Positions 22,067 to 31,322 of a stretch of DNA of 64,000 bases are shown here, piece by piece. The stretch is from contig JAIELH010000026.1 in the NCBI GenBank assembly GCA_019753125.1, positions 18,262 through 82,261 on the forward strand, written 5' to 3'. Position numbers and translations under genes: made by a program. Below the pieces are notes generated by a model. The model made no database searches. It saw only the letters and a list, made by a program, of their open reading frames with translations, and was not told where the DNA came from. The stretch's first letter is position 1; every line of letters begins with the position of its first letter. The stretch is from Gallionellaceae bacterium (lineage in GTDB: Bacteria; Pseudomonadota; Gammaproteobacteria; Burkholderiales; Gallionellaceae).

Positions 22067-22636
22067 ATGCGTACGTTGATTATCGTAATTTTTGCTGTGC
22101 TGCTCGTCGGATGTGCGAACACCACACAGAGATACGGAATTTCTACAGAGAACAACCAAATCCTGAGAGGTATTGAAAGTCCGCATCAAATTAAGGTTGG
22201 TGTATTTACCAGCTCTGGGCCAAACAGCGCGACAATTAATTGCCGTAGCGTGCGTCCACTTATCGTACCATCATCATCCTATGAGTCCTATATCAGGGAG
22301 GCACTGATTGACGAGCTAAAGCTATCTGGTCTCTATTCAGACACCGCTAGCACCGAGCTTACAATGCACTTTGAAAAAATTGATTTCAGCTCCGCGCTGA
22401 CTGGCAATTGGGTAATTAGCGCGCAGTTCGCTGTTGCAGGAAAATCATCTTTTACGATAACGAGCAACTATGGAATTCCTGACGTAAACTTCGGGCCAGA
22501 CCTTGCTTGTTCAAATACAGCGTCAGCATTTGTACCGGCAGTTCAAAACTTCCTGAAGACCTTATTCCTCGACCCACGGTTCAAGGAGGCTATTCTTGGC
22601 TCCGGCAATTCCAAGTCGGCATCTACTACTCGGTAA
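22067..22636 (+). CDS. Cassette 1: putative lipoprotein, unknown function
   Basis: MRTLIIVIFAVLLVGCANT lipobox (LVGC). Confidence 0.75.
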   Translation: MRTLIIVIFAVLLVGCANTTQRYGISTENNQILRGIESPHQIKVGVFTSSGPNSATINCRSVRPLIVPSSSYESYIREALIDELKLSGLYSDTASTELTMHFEKIDFSSALTGNWVISAQFAVAGKSSFTITSNYGIPDVNFGPDLACSNTASAFVPAVQNFLKTLFLDPRFKEAILGSGNSKSASTTR

Positions 22637-22648
22637 AGTAGTTTCGAT

Positions 22649-22712
22649 GCCCAACCCTACATTCGATCGGGGCAGGCCAGAAGCGGCCTGCCCCTCAATT
22701 TGAACGCCGGGC
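22649..22712 (+). repeat. attC1 with degenerate core (GCCGGGC)
   Basis: GCCCAACCC...GGGGCAGGCCAGAAGCGGCCTGCCCC...AACGCCGGGC. Confidence 0.82.
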
Positions 22713-22718
22713 TTTAGA

Positions 22719-23105
22719 ATGCAATTGTCACAATTCCGCGCCAAATTTCTGCTGACTACTTTGCTACAATTTCTGATCCATGCAAACGATGCCGCTGCGA
22801 GAGGCGGATACACCGGCACTTGTCGTGGCCCTGAAAATGAGTGTGGTGGTAGTGCAATTATCGGCTTCAGTTTCATTGCTTTTGTAGCCATCTATTTTAA
22901 GGTTTTGGGTAAGCGCCCAGCGAAGGACTGTCCAGGCTTCTTTCTCATACTGATTTTCATGGGCATTTCAATTGCGCTCGCTTTCGTTACAGTTATAATT
23001 GCTTCAAGCGTTGTTGGGCTTTCGTTGCTTTGGGCGTGGCTACTGGGTGGTATATCCTGCTTTACTTCGTTTGCTTATCTGCTTAACCTCTCATTCACAA
23101 AATGA
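22719..23105 (+). CDS. Cassette 2: small membrane protein, unknown function
   Basis: ORF between two attC sites with hydrophobic segments. Confidence 0.6.
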   Translation: MQLSQFRAKFLLTTLLQFLIHANDAAARGGYTGTCRGPENECGGSAIIGFSFIAFVAIYFKVLGKRPAKDCPGFFLILIFMGISIALAFVTVIIASSVVGLSLLWAWLLGGISCFTSFAYLLNLSFTK

Positions 23106-23112
23106 CACAGTT

Positions 23113-23171
23113 GCCCAACCCATCAGTCAAGCGGGACTGAAGCGGCCTGCCCCTCAATTTGAACGTTGGGC
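23113..23171 (+). repeat. attC2, apparently chimeric
   Basis: GCCCAACCCATCAGTCAAGCGGGACTGAAGCGGCCTGCCCCTCAATTTGAACGTTGGGC; left and right arms do not pair fully. Confidence 0.82.
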
Positions 23172-23197
23172 ACTATCTAATGAGAAAAGGGGACGCT

Positions 23198-23659
23198 ATG
23201 AGCTTAGATAACGTATCGAAATTATTTGGAATAATTTCTTCTCTTGTTGCGGTGGTCGCACTCCTTTGGAATGTTCATGTCTTTCAGGCAACAGCTAAGA
23301 GTAATGAGGAGGTGTTGCGCTCAACAGTTGCACAGCAACAAGAGTCAGCAGCAGTCGAGTTGCACAATAGCTACCTAAATCTTGTATTTCAAAATTCGGC
23401 TTTTGCGTTCGAGAAGCAGAATGTTGCAGACCTCCCACCTGAGAAACAACAACGCTACATATTGTTTGCAATAGCCACTGTCAGAGTCGCAGAACGACTT
23501 TACTCGCTCACGAAGGGAAATCCGCTTTGGAATCGCTCTATTGATGAAATGCTCTCAAATCATCTTGAGTTCATAGCCACAAATTTTTCCTGCAGCGATT
23601 TTAGTCCAGAATTTGGTGCTTACCTAAAAAAGAGGGTCAACAACCTTGCTTGCAAATAG
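23198..23659 (+). CDS. Cassette 3: hypothetical protein with N-terminal TM segment
   Basis: MSLDNVSKLFGIISSLVAVVALLWNVHVF...; in-frame alternative start ATG 23180. Confidence 0.65.
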   Translation: MSLDNVSKLFGIISSLVAVVALLWNVHVFQATAKSNEEVLRSTVAQQQESAAVELHNSYLNLVFQNSAFAFEKQNVADLPPEKQQRYILFAIATVRVAERLYSLTKGNPLWNRSIDEMLSNHLEFIATNFSCSDFSPEFGAYLKKRVNNLACK

Positions 23660-23664
23660 CCTTT

Positions 23665-23727
23665 GCCCAACCCGGCAGTCGAGAGGGGCTGCGCAAAAGC
23701 GCGCAGCCCCTCACTTTTACGTTGGGC
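23665..23727 (+). repeat. attC3
   Basis: GCCCAACCCGGCAGTCGAGAGGGGCTGCGCAAAAGCGCGCAGCCCCTCACTTTTACGTTGGGC; near-perfect hairpin. Confidence 0.92.
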
Positions 23728-23768
23728 ATCACTACAATTCACCTTAACAAATTTGGAGCGTATTCATA

Positions 23769-24500
23769 ATGACGACACGACACGACACGGAAACTGAATA
23801 TGAGAGAAATCAGCGATTCAACTCCCTCGTGTCTTACCTTCATTCGTTCCGATACAGAAACATTCTGACGCTGTTCAAGGCCATTGCACGAGAAACAGAC
23901 GGTAAGCCGATTAAAGTCATCGATATTGGTTGCGCTCATGCCAAATTGTTCTCGGTACTCAATGAACGCTTCGATATTGACTATACGGGTATTGAAATTA
24001 ACTCTGTTTTTGTCGAGGCTGCGCGCTCAAGATACGCCGGAGACCCGAACTTTCGTGTGATACACGATTCCGCCGCAAACGCTTTAGCGAATTTGAAGCA
24101 CGCCGACATTATTGTCGCTTTGGAAACACTCGAACATATACCGGAACATGATGTGGTACGAATTATCGAGGCTGTTGCTGCTGCTAAACCACGACTTTTC
24201 GTATGCTCGGTGCCGGTAGAAATTGGCCCGGCCATTTGGCTAAAGAATGTTGGCTCTCTCGTTACCGGCTATATGCGCCATAAGGAATATCGCTGGTCTG
24301 AGACATTTTGGGCTGGGCTATATCAACTCGATAGGTTGCCGCCGCATGATACCGGCCACAAGGGCTTTGATTGGAGGTGGTTGGCACAGACAATTCATCA
24401 CAATATGAAGATCAAAGAGACCCGTTGCTTCCCATTGAGCCTATTGCCTGCTGCGGTTGCCTTTTCAGTATTCATGATCGCAGAGCCGAGGGAGCAGTGA
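23769..24500 (+). CDS. Cassette 4: SAM-dependent methyltransferase
   Basis: IKVIDIGCAHAKLFSVLNERFDIDYTGIEIN; IIVALETLEHIPEHDV. Confidence 0.82.
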   Translation: MTTRHDTETEYERNQRFNSLVSYLHSFRYRNILTLFKAIARETDGKPIKVIDIGCAHAKLFSVLNERFDIDYTGIEINSVFVEAARSRYAGDPNFRVIHDSAANALANLKHADIIVALETLEHIPEHDVVRIIEAVAAAKPRLFVCSVPVEIGPAIWLKNVGSLVTGYMRHKEYRWSETFWAGLYQLDRLPPHDTGHKGFDWRWLAQTIHHNMKIKETRCFPLSLLPAAVAFSVFMIAEPREQ

Positions 24501-24501
24501 T

Positions 24502-24568
24502 GCCCAACCCGGTGGTCAACCGTACCTTTCGCATAAAGCCGCGCAGCGCCGGTTAGCTCTCGTTAGGG
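24502..24568 (+). repeat. attC4, degenerate right core
   Basis: GCCCAACCCGGTGGTCAACCG...CGCGCAGCGCCGGTTAGCTCTCGTTAGGG. Confidence 0.65.
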
Positions 24569-24720
24569 ATACGCTGAACAAGCCCCGATTTTCGACAGCT
24601 ATTCGGCGCATCCGGTTTTTCATGTTGATACTTTTTCTACAGCTTCGTTAGCGGCCGAACCAAGACAACTGGGAAAGCCAAGAGTAAAATGCCTTAGTCT
24701 CAGCCAAAGGAGTATTCACC

Positions 24721-24951
24721 ATGTCTGCATTGCTAGTCGAGTTAGAGAAACAAGCATGTTCACTTTTGCCTGAAGAGCGAGCACATCTTGCTGAGGTTCT
24801 GCTTGAGTCACTACATGACTCCCACCTGTCCGAAATCGAAACAGAGTGGGAACGAGAAATTGAGAAGCGTGTCGCCGCTTTCGACAGGGGGGAACTACAG
24901 ATCTATCCGGCAGAGGATGTGTTTGCTGAAGCAAGGCGCATGACCCAGTGA
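24721..24951 (+). CDS. Antitoxin / addiction-module component
   Basis: Short ORF directly upstream of a RelE/ParE-like ORF with ATGA-type overlap; LLPEERAHLAEVLLESL..EIETEWEREIEKRVAAFDRGE. Confidence 0.8.
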   Translation: MSALLVELEKQACSLLPEERAHLAEVLLESLHDSHLSEIETEWEREIEKRVAAFDRGELQIYPAEDVFAEARRMTQ

Positions 24952-25250
24952 AGCGAGCACGTTTTGTCGCAGAAGTTCGCCAAGAATTTCTTGCTGAGGT
25001 CGCTTATTACAACGAAGCACAACCGGGCTTAGGAAAGCGCTTTACCAAAGCCGTCGAAGAAGCAACTGTCCGAGCATTGACTTTCCCGCTATCAGGGACA
25101 CCATCAGCTTCAAATACGAGGCGCGTTTTTCTCAAAGGGTTTCCTTTCTCGCTTTTCTACCGGCAAGAGGGCGAAGGTATAGTCGTTTTTGCAGCTTCAC
25201 ATAATTCTCGTAAACCCCGTTACTGGGTCGGTCGTACCCGTGGCCGCTAA
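24948..25250 (+). CDS. RelE/ParE-family toxin
   Basis: VRQEFLAEVAYYNEAQPGLGKRFTKAVEEA...RRVFLKGFPFSLFYRQEGEGIVVFAASHNSRKPRYW. Confidence 0.87.
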   Translation: MKRARFVAEVRQEFLAEVAYYNEAQPGLGKRFTKAVEEATVRALTFPLSGTPSASNTRRVFLKGFPFSLFYRQEGEGIVVFAASHNSRKPRYWVGRTRGR

Positions 25251-25360
25251 CCCGGCGGTAAGGTAACGAAGTTTTGCATTACGACATTTCCACATTTTTA
25301 TTTCATTTACACCATCAACACTGGCATTTTGCCGGGCGGATCAGGCTTAATTGATCCCTT

Positions 25361-25705
25361 TCATGCATCAAACGCATTCTTGATCCATTGCATCTGTTTG
25401 CCCTGCGCGTCATCGGTCAGCACGACATCGAAGCGGCACTGTGGTGTGTTGGCGAGGGTGGAAAGATACTGTTGTGCGGTGCGGATGATGCGCTGTTGTT
25501 TGCGGGTGTCGATGCTGGCCGCCGCGCCGCCGAAATCCGCATTGCGCCGCAGGCGCACCTCGACGAATACCAGTACCGCACCGTCGCGCATGATCAGGTC
25601 GATTTCGCCGAAACGGCTGCGGTAATTCTGCGTGACCAGATTCAATCCGTGTTGCCGCAAGTACTGCGCCGCCTGCTGTTCGGCCTGCGCGCCGGTGCCG
25701 TTCAT
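25361..25705 (-). CDS. yraN: YraN/UPF0102-family endonuclease-like protein
   Basis: GAQAEQQAAQYLRQHGLNLVTQNYRSRFGEIDLIMRDGAVLVFVEVRLR. Confidence 0.93.
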   Translation of the reverse strand: MNGTGAQAEQQAAQYLRQHGLNLVTQNYRSRFGEIDLIMRDGAVLVFVEVRLRRNADFGGAAASIDTRKQQRIIRTAQQYLSTLANTPQCRFDVVLTDDAQGKQMQWIKNAFDA

Positions 25706-26829
25706 GGCTTCCCGGCTGGCTGTTCGGGAAATACCGGCGCTACAGATACGGGTTGCATGTTGTCGGGTTGTGCCTGCCCCTGGGAGAAGCTCGCCGGAGC
25801 TCCAGCACGCTGAAAGTGGCGACCGCGAAGCTGTATGTTTCCGGTTACCCCGTCCAGCGGCAGAGCGTCATGGACTTTATCGGTTAGCAGCAATTGAATC
25901 AGCCGGAATGCGTCGATGCCGAGCGCATAAAGCCGTTCGCGCTCTGCGGGAAGCGGCGGATTGGCGCGCGGGTAAATCATCACCGCCGGGTGGTCGGCTT
26001 GCAGCAACCAGGGCATGTCGACAAAATGGACGCCATTCAAATCATAATTGGTCAGCGGATTGTGGTTGCCGGCAAAGATTTGCGAGGTGGCGTAGATCGG
26101 CAATTTGCCCGGCAAATAAGGGCGGATCAGGGTGGCTTTGCCGGTATCGACGGCTAGAAATACCGCTGTGCCGGACTGGTTGTTGATACCGGCGAGCGCA
26201 ACGCGGTCTCCGTTGAATTCGATTCCTTGCAACAGCGCCCCGCCGGATGCGCGCCATTCATCCTCGAAAGCCAGTTGCAAACGATGGGATAACTGTGTGC
26301 CGGCGGCGATGACGATGGCCTGATGCAGGCCATGCTGCGCGGCCAGTTGCGCGGCTTGCCGCGCTTCTGCTTCCACATCCATGCCGAAAAAGTACAAGCG
26401 TCCGGCCGCTTCACTATCCGTGATATTCAGTGCGAGGGTCGGCACCGGGATATCTTTTTCTGCCGCCAGCGTGTTGACGCCATTGCGTGTCAGCGGGCCG
26501 GCTATCGCACGGGCGCCGCTGGCGACGGCCAGGCGATATAACGCAACGATGTCGTTGCTCTCATCGAAGCATCCATATACGCGTACCGGCAGGCCTTGCA
26601 AATCCTGACCGGCCGCCGCCTGGAATCCCTGCTCCACCGCTTCGGCGGCCGAGCCGAAGATTGCCGACTTCAGCGGCAGCAACAGCGCGATGTGCGGCAC
26701 GGGTTTTTCGTTGCCGGGAACGAGCGGCATGACAGCCGCATCGGTGGCGCAAGCAAAACCGCTCACGTATAGTGCCAAGAGAACCGATAGCCCCAGAAAA
26801 TCCGATAACCAGAGGAACACACGTTGCAT
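25702..26829 (-). CDS. LppC/LpoA-like penicillin-binding protein activator
   Basis: PHIALLLPLKSAIFGSAAEAVEQGFQAAAG; located between yraN and rsmI. Confidence 0.85.
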   Translation of the reverse strand: MQRVFLWLSDFLGLSVLLALYVSGFACATDAAVMPLVPGNEKPVPHIALLLPLKSAIFGSAAEAVEQGFQAAAGQDLQGLPVRVYGCFDESNDIVALYRLAVASGARAIAGPLTRNGVNTLAAEKDIPVPTLALNITDSEAAGRLYFFGMDVEAEARQAAQLAAQHGLHQAIVIAAGTQLSHRLQLAFEDEWRASGGALLQGIEFNGDRVALAGINNQSGTAVFLAVDTGKATLIRPYLPGKLPIYATSQIFAGNHNPLTNYDLNGVHFVDMPWLLQADHPAVMIYPRANPPLPAERERLYALGIDAFRLIQLLLTDKVHDALPLDGVTGNIQLRGRHFQRAGAPASFSQGQAQPDNMQPVSVAPVFPEQPAGKP

Positions 26830-27693
26830 AACGAACGACCGCAAAAACTGGAACCCGCATTATATGTAGTTGCCACCCCGATTGGTAATTTGCGCGATAT
26901 CACGCTGCGCGCGCTGGATGTGCTGGCGGCGGCTGACGTGGTCGCGGCGGAAGACACGCGCAATACCGCCCATCTGTTGACGCATCACGGCATCGGCGCA
27001 AGCCGGCTGATGGCGGTGCATCAGCACAATGAACGCGGCGCTGCGGAAAAAATCGTCGCGTTGCTGCAGGCGGGACAAAGCGTCGCATTTGTCAGCGACG
27101 CGGGCACCCCGGCCGTCAGCGATCCGGGCGCATTGCTGGTGCAGGCCGTGCTGGCGGCGGGCCTGCGCGTCATTCCGATTCCCGGCGCGAGTGCCGCAAT
27201 CGCGGCACTGTCGGTCTCCGGGCTGAATCATCCGCATTTCCTGTTCTATGGCTTCCTGCCGAACAAGTCCGCCGCACGGCGTACGGTTCTGGAATCCTTG
27301 CGCGACCATCCCTGCACGCTGGCATTTTACGAAGCGCCACACCGCATCGTCGAATGCGTGGCCGACCTGCATGCGGTGCTGGGCGGCGAGCGGCAGATCG
27401 TGCTGGCGCGCGAGATCACCAAGCTGTTCGAAACGATTCATGCCTGCCGCCTGGCCGATGCCGAGGCCTGGTTGCTGTCCGACAGCAACCGGCAGCGCGG
27501 CGAGTTTGTCGTGCTGGTTTCCGGTGCGGGACCGCAACCAGGTTTGCCTGCCGAGGTAAGGCGCATTCTCGAAGCGCTGCTCGGAGAATTGCCGCTCAAA
27601 CAGGCGGTGCAGCTCGCCGCAAAAATCAGCATGGCCAACCGCAACGACCTGTATCAACTGGCGCTGGAAATAAAAGATTCACGGCAGCCATAG
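26824..27693 (+). CDS. rsmI: 16S rRNA (cytidine(1402)-2'-O)-methyltransferase
   Basis: LYVVATPIGNLRDITLRALDVLAAADVVAAEDTRNTAHLL; TTG start. Confidence 0.95.
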   Translation: MHNERPQKLEPALYVVATPIGNLRDITLRALDVLAAADVVAAEDTRNTAHLLTHHGIGASRLMAVHQHNERGAAEKIVALLQAGQSVAFVSDAGTPAVSDPGALLVQAVLAAGLRVIPIPGASAAIAALSVSGLNHPHFLFYGFLPNKSAARRTVLESLRDHPCTLAFYEAPHRIVECVADLHAVLGGERQIVLAREITKLFETIHACRLADAEAWLLSDSNRQRGEFVVLVSGAGPQPGLPAEVRRILEALLGELPLKQAVQLAAKISMANRNDLYQLALEIKDSRQP

Positions 27694-27833
27694 CGTCCTC
27701 AGAACTTATGTGGGATGCCATACAGTATTGACAGTATTTCGCAAAACGCGGAAACTGTGCGCCATAACCAGCGACTTAACGAGTGTTGTTTGCTCACCTA
27801 GTCAGATGGCCAGTAGCTCTATCAGTAGTTCAT

Positions 27834-27890
27834 TAGTGCCGATTTGACATCAGCTTGCGGGGCACTTAAAAGATTCCAGCTAAAGCGAGG
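27834..27890 (+). ncRNA. SAM-II (SAM_alpha-type) riboswitch aptamer upstream of metX
   Basis: AGTGCC-GATTTG-ACATCA-GCTTGC-GG-GGCACT-TAAAAGATTCCA-GCTAAA-GCGAGG: P1 AGTGCC/GGCACT, conserved GATTTG, GCTTGC and GCTAAA blocks in SAM-II order. Confidence 0.87.
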
Positions 27891-27891
27891 C

Positions 27892-27928
27892 AACCCGTTT
27901 TGGCACAAGCTGAACGGGTTTTGTTTTT
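27892..27928 (+). terminator. Intrinsic terminator between the SAM-II aptamer and metX
   Basis: AACCCGTT-TTGGCACAAGCTG-AACGGGTT followed by a T-rich tract. Confidence 0.85.
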
Positions 27929-27940
27929 GGGATAGACATT

Positions 27941-29080
27941 TTGAACGCATCGAATAGTATTGGTATCGTGACAGCGCAGCGTGTGCGATTCGACACCCCG
28001 CTGGTCTTCCGCAGCGGTGCGGTGTTGCCGCGCTACGAGCTGGCGTATGAGACCTATGGCAAGCTGAATGCCGGCAAGAGCAATGCGATCCTGATTTGCC
28101 ATGCGCTGTCCGGACATCATCATGTGGCCGGCTATTACGCGGATGACCCGGCGAACACCGGCTGGTGGGACAACATGGTGGGGCCGGGCAAGCCGATCGA
28201 CACCGATAAATTCTTTGTGATCGGGGTGAACAACCTCGGTGGCTGTCACGGTTCGACCGGGCCATCCTCGATCAATCCGGAAACAGGCAATCAATATGGC
28301 GCAAGCTTTCCGGTCATCACGGTGGAAGACTGGGTGGAGTCGCAGGCGCGTCTTGCCGACTTGCTCGGCATCCGGCAATTCGCCGCAGTGATCGGCGGCA
28401 GTCTGGGCGGCATGCAGGCGTTGCAATGGTCGCTGGCTTACCCGGAGCGGGTGCGGCATGTCTTCGCGATCGCCGCCGCGCCGCGCCTTACCGCGCAGAA
28501 CATCGCGTTCAACGACGTGGCGCGCAATGCGATCCTGACCGACCCGGATTTTCATGGCGGCGATTATTACCAGCACGGTGTGGTGCCGACGCGCGGGCTG
28601 CGCCTGGCGCGCATGCTGGGGCATATCACTTACCTGTCCGACGATGCGATGGCCGACAAGTTCGGGCGCGGGCTGCGCGCCGACAAATTCGGCTATAACT
28701 ACGACATCGAATTCGAGATCGAGTCCTATTTGCGTTATCAGGGCGACAAATTTGCCGCCTATTTTGACGCCAACACCTATTTACTGATGACCAAGGCTCT
28801 GGATTATTTCGACCCGTCGCATGATTTCGGCGGCGATTTGAACCGGGCGTTTTCCCGCGCGCAGGCGAATTTTCTGGTGATCTCGTTCACCACCGACTGG
28901 CGCTTCTCGCCACAGCGTTCGCGCGAAATCGTGCGCCCGTTGCTGCACAATCGCCGCAATGTCAGCTATGCGGAAATCACCTCCACGCATGGGCATGATT
29001 CCTTTCTGATGGAGCATCCGCATTATTTCGACGTGATGCGCGCCTATCTCGACAACGTAGCCAGCGAGTGCTGCAAATGA
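27941..29080 (+). CDS. metX: Homoserine O-acetyl/succinyltransferase MetX
   Basis: [50 protein letters not shown] start. Confidence 0.96.
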   Translation: MNASNSIGIVTAQRVRFDTPLVFRSGAVLPRYELAYETYGKLNAGKSNAILICHALSGHHHVAGYYADDPANTGWWDNMVGPGKPIDTDKFFVIGVNNLGGCHGSTGPSSINPETGNQYGASFPVITVEDWVESQARLADLLGIRQFAAVIGGSLGGMQALQWSLAYPERVRHVFAIAAAPRLTAQNIAFNDVARNAILTDPDFHGGDYYQHGVVPTRGLRLARMLGHITYLSDDAMADKFGRGLRADKFGYNYDIEFEIESYLRYQGDKFAAYFDANTYLLMTKALDYFDPSHDFGGDLNRAFSRAQANFLVISFTTDWRFSPQRSREIVRPLLHNRRNVSYAEITSTHGHDSFLMEHPHYFDVMRAYLDNVASECCK

Positions 29081-29691
29081 ACCCGAACGACATCGCCAAA
29101 CTTGCGATAGCCCGGCCCGACTTCGCCGCGATCGCATCCTGGATACCCAAGGGCGCATCGGTGCTCGACCTCGGCTGCGGTGACGGCAGTCTGCTGCGCT
29201 ACCTCAAGGAAACACGCGCCGTCAGCGGCTACGGCGTAGAGATCAGCGACCTCGATATCGTGTCGTGCATCGCCAACGGCGTGAACGTGATCCAGAACGA
29301 CCTCGAGTCCGGTTTGTCCGATTTCGAAAGCGGCTCGTTCGACTTCGTGATGCTGTCGCAAACGCTGCAAGCGACGCGCCATACCGAGCCGTTGATTCAG
29401 GAGATGCTGCGCGTCGGACGCGAAGGCATCGTCAGCTTCCCCAACTTTAGTTACTGGCGCAACCGCCTCAGCGTGCTGCTCGGCAACATGCCGGTGTCGA
29501 GCGAATTGCCCTACCAGTGGTATGACACGCCGAACGTGCATCTGTGCACGCTGAACGATTTCGAAACATTCTGCCGCGACCATCGCGTCGCGATACTCGA
29601 ACGGCGCGTGATGACCGGCGAGCGCGAAATAAGCGTGCTGCCGAATCTGCTCGGCAGCACGGCGGTGTACCGGTTTCAGCGTGGGTTGTAG
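29077..29691 (+). CDS. metW: Methionine biosynthesis protein MetW
   Basis: [35 protein letters not shown] overlap with metX. Confidence 0.95.
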   Translation: MNPNDIAKLAIARPDFAAIASWIPKGASVLDLGCGDGSLLRYLKETRAVSGYGVEISDLDIVSCIANGVNVIQNDLESGLSDFESGSFDFVMLSQTLQATRHTEPLIQEMLRVGREGIVSFPNFSYWRNRLSVLLGNMPVSSELPYQWYDTPNVHLCTLNDFETFCRDHRVAILERRVMTGEREISVLPNLLGSTAVYRFQRGL

Positions 29692-29776
29692 AGGTGCGAT
29701 AAATGGGACTGATCAATCCGCTGGCTGAAAACCTGATTCCAAAAATGAAAGCCCCCAATAAAATGGGCTTCCAGCC

Positions 29777-30829
29777 ATGAGCATAATTACTTCATCAGCC
29801 GACAACCGCTATCAAGATTTCCTGCGCGACATCAAAACGCAGGTTGCCCAGAGCCGGATCGGTGCAGCGCGGGCGGTCAATCGCAGCCTCATCGGACTGT
29901 ACTGGTCGTTGGGCAAAATGATTGTGGAGCGGCAAGAAGAGTTGGGCTGGGGGAGTGCGGTGGTCGATCAACTCTCTGCCGATTTGCGCAATGAGTTCCC
30001 CGATATGAGCGGGTTTTCACCGCGCAACCTTTGGGACATCAAGCGTTTCTACGAAACCTATGTCAGCGCGCCCGAATTTCTGCGACAGCTTGTCGCAGAA
30101 ATACCCTGGGGGCAGAACATCCTGATCTTTCAACGGGTAAAAAACGAAGCTGCGCGCCGCTACTATCTGGAAGCCACCGCCCGGCTGGGCTGGACGCGCA
30201 ATGTACTGCTTAACCAGATCAAGGCCGGGGCGTATCAAGCAAGCCTGCAAGACAAAACACACAACTTTCCCGCTGTGCTGCCTCAGCACTTGGCCGAACA
30301 GGCAGATGAGGCGCTGAAAAGCCGTTATAGCCTGGAATTCCTTGGTATCAATCAAACTGTGCACGAGCGCGAGCTGGAGAAACGGCTCATCGCCCGGCTC
30401 AAGGATTTTATGATTGAACTGGGTTATGGCTTTTGCTTCGTCGGCAGCCAATACCGGCTCACGCTGAGCGAAAACGAATATTTTATTGATCTGCTGTTCT
30501 ACCACCGCTTCCTGAAATGCTTGGTTGCGGTCGAACTTAAGACCGGGCGCTTTCGCCCCGAATATGCGGGTAAGATGGACTTCTATCTCGAAGTACTGAA
30601 TGAAAAAGAGCGCGCGCCGGACGAAAACCCCGCCATCGGCATCATCCTGTGTGCGGAGCGCGACCAACTGGAAGTCGAGTTCAGCCTGAAGTCCAAAGCG
30701 AATGCAATCGGCGTGGCAACTTACCAGCTCTACCCCAAATTGCCCAAAGAATACCAAGGCCGTTTGCCGACCGAGGAAGACTGGCAACGCCTGCTTGAAT
30801 CGGCGCGAAATTCGGAATCCACAACATGA
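29777..30829 (+). CDS. DUF1016 / YhcG-family PDDEXK nuclease domain protein
   Basis: GLYWSLGKMIVERQEELGWGSAVVDQLSADLRNEFPDMSGFSPRNLWDIKRFYETY; FIDLLFYHRFLKCLVAVELKTGRFRPEYAGKMDFYLEVLNE. Confidence 0.93.
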   Translation: MSIITSSADNRYQDFLRDIKTQVAQSRIGAARAVNRSLIGLYWSLGKMIVERQEELGWGSAVVDQLSADLRNEFPDMSGFSPRNLWDIKRFYETYVSAPEFLRQLVAEIPWGQNILIFQRVKNEAARRYYLEATARLGWTRNVLLNQIKAGAYQASLQDKTHNFPAVLPQHLAEQADEALKSRYSLEFLGINQTVHERELEKRLIARLKDFMIELGYGFCFVGSQYRLTLSENEYFIDLLFYHRFLKCLVAVELKTGRFRPEYAGKMDFYLEVLNEKERAPDENPAIGIILCAERDQLEVEFSLKSKANAIGVATYQLYPKLPKEYQGRLPTEEDWQRLLESARNSESTT

Positions 30830-30956
30830 GCGCGCAAATACGATTGCTTGATCACGAGACAGCCTGCGCATGGATATTAAGCGGCAAGCGGGAGTCATCG
30901 TGCGGTAAGCTGTAGAGCGCGCCATACCTGCGGCGGCGTTTATATAAACAGGCGGA

Positions 30957-31322
30957 ATGAAAATAATGCTGGCCCCTTTGCCCCATCACGACTACCGCAC
31001 CAACATCCACCACACGCTGAAAAAGAAGCCGCTGCGCTTCGAGGATTTGCAGGAATTCATCGCCTGCTACAACCCGCTCAACCGCTTTGATCGCAAGGAA
31101 GGCTGGAACGAGGCCACGAACCCCGAAGGGCGCTGGCGCAAATTCAGCTACGAGCAAATCATTGCGCGCGACAAGACCAGCCTGGATATTTTCTGGTTGA
31201 AGGACAAGAGCCTTGCCGATCTGGATAACCTGCCGGAACCGGATGAGCTTGCACTGGAGATCATCGATAACCTGGAGGCCGGGCCGGACAGTTTCAGGAC
31301 GGTTGTTGCGGCGCTGGAGTAA
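30957..31322 (+). pseudogene. C-terminal fragment of a type I restriction-modification methyltransferase (HsdM-like)
   Basis: DYRTNIHHTLKKKPLRFEDLQEFIACYNP...GRWRKFSYEQIIARDKTSLDIFWLKDKSLADLDNLPEPDEL resembles the tail of N-6 DNA methylases; no catalytic domain upstream. Confidence 0.82.

Larger units (their letters stand above)
22018..25251 (+). mobile_element. Integron-type gene cassette array lacking an integrase (CALIN-like), 4 clear cassettes plus a decayed toxin-antitoxin cassette
   Basis: Serial RYYYAAC...GTTRRRY attC sites after same-strand small ORFs. Cassette starts are complementary to the corresponding inverse core sites (e.g. GTTGGGCATCG at 22018 and CGATGCCCAAC at 22645). Confidence 0.85.
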
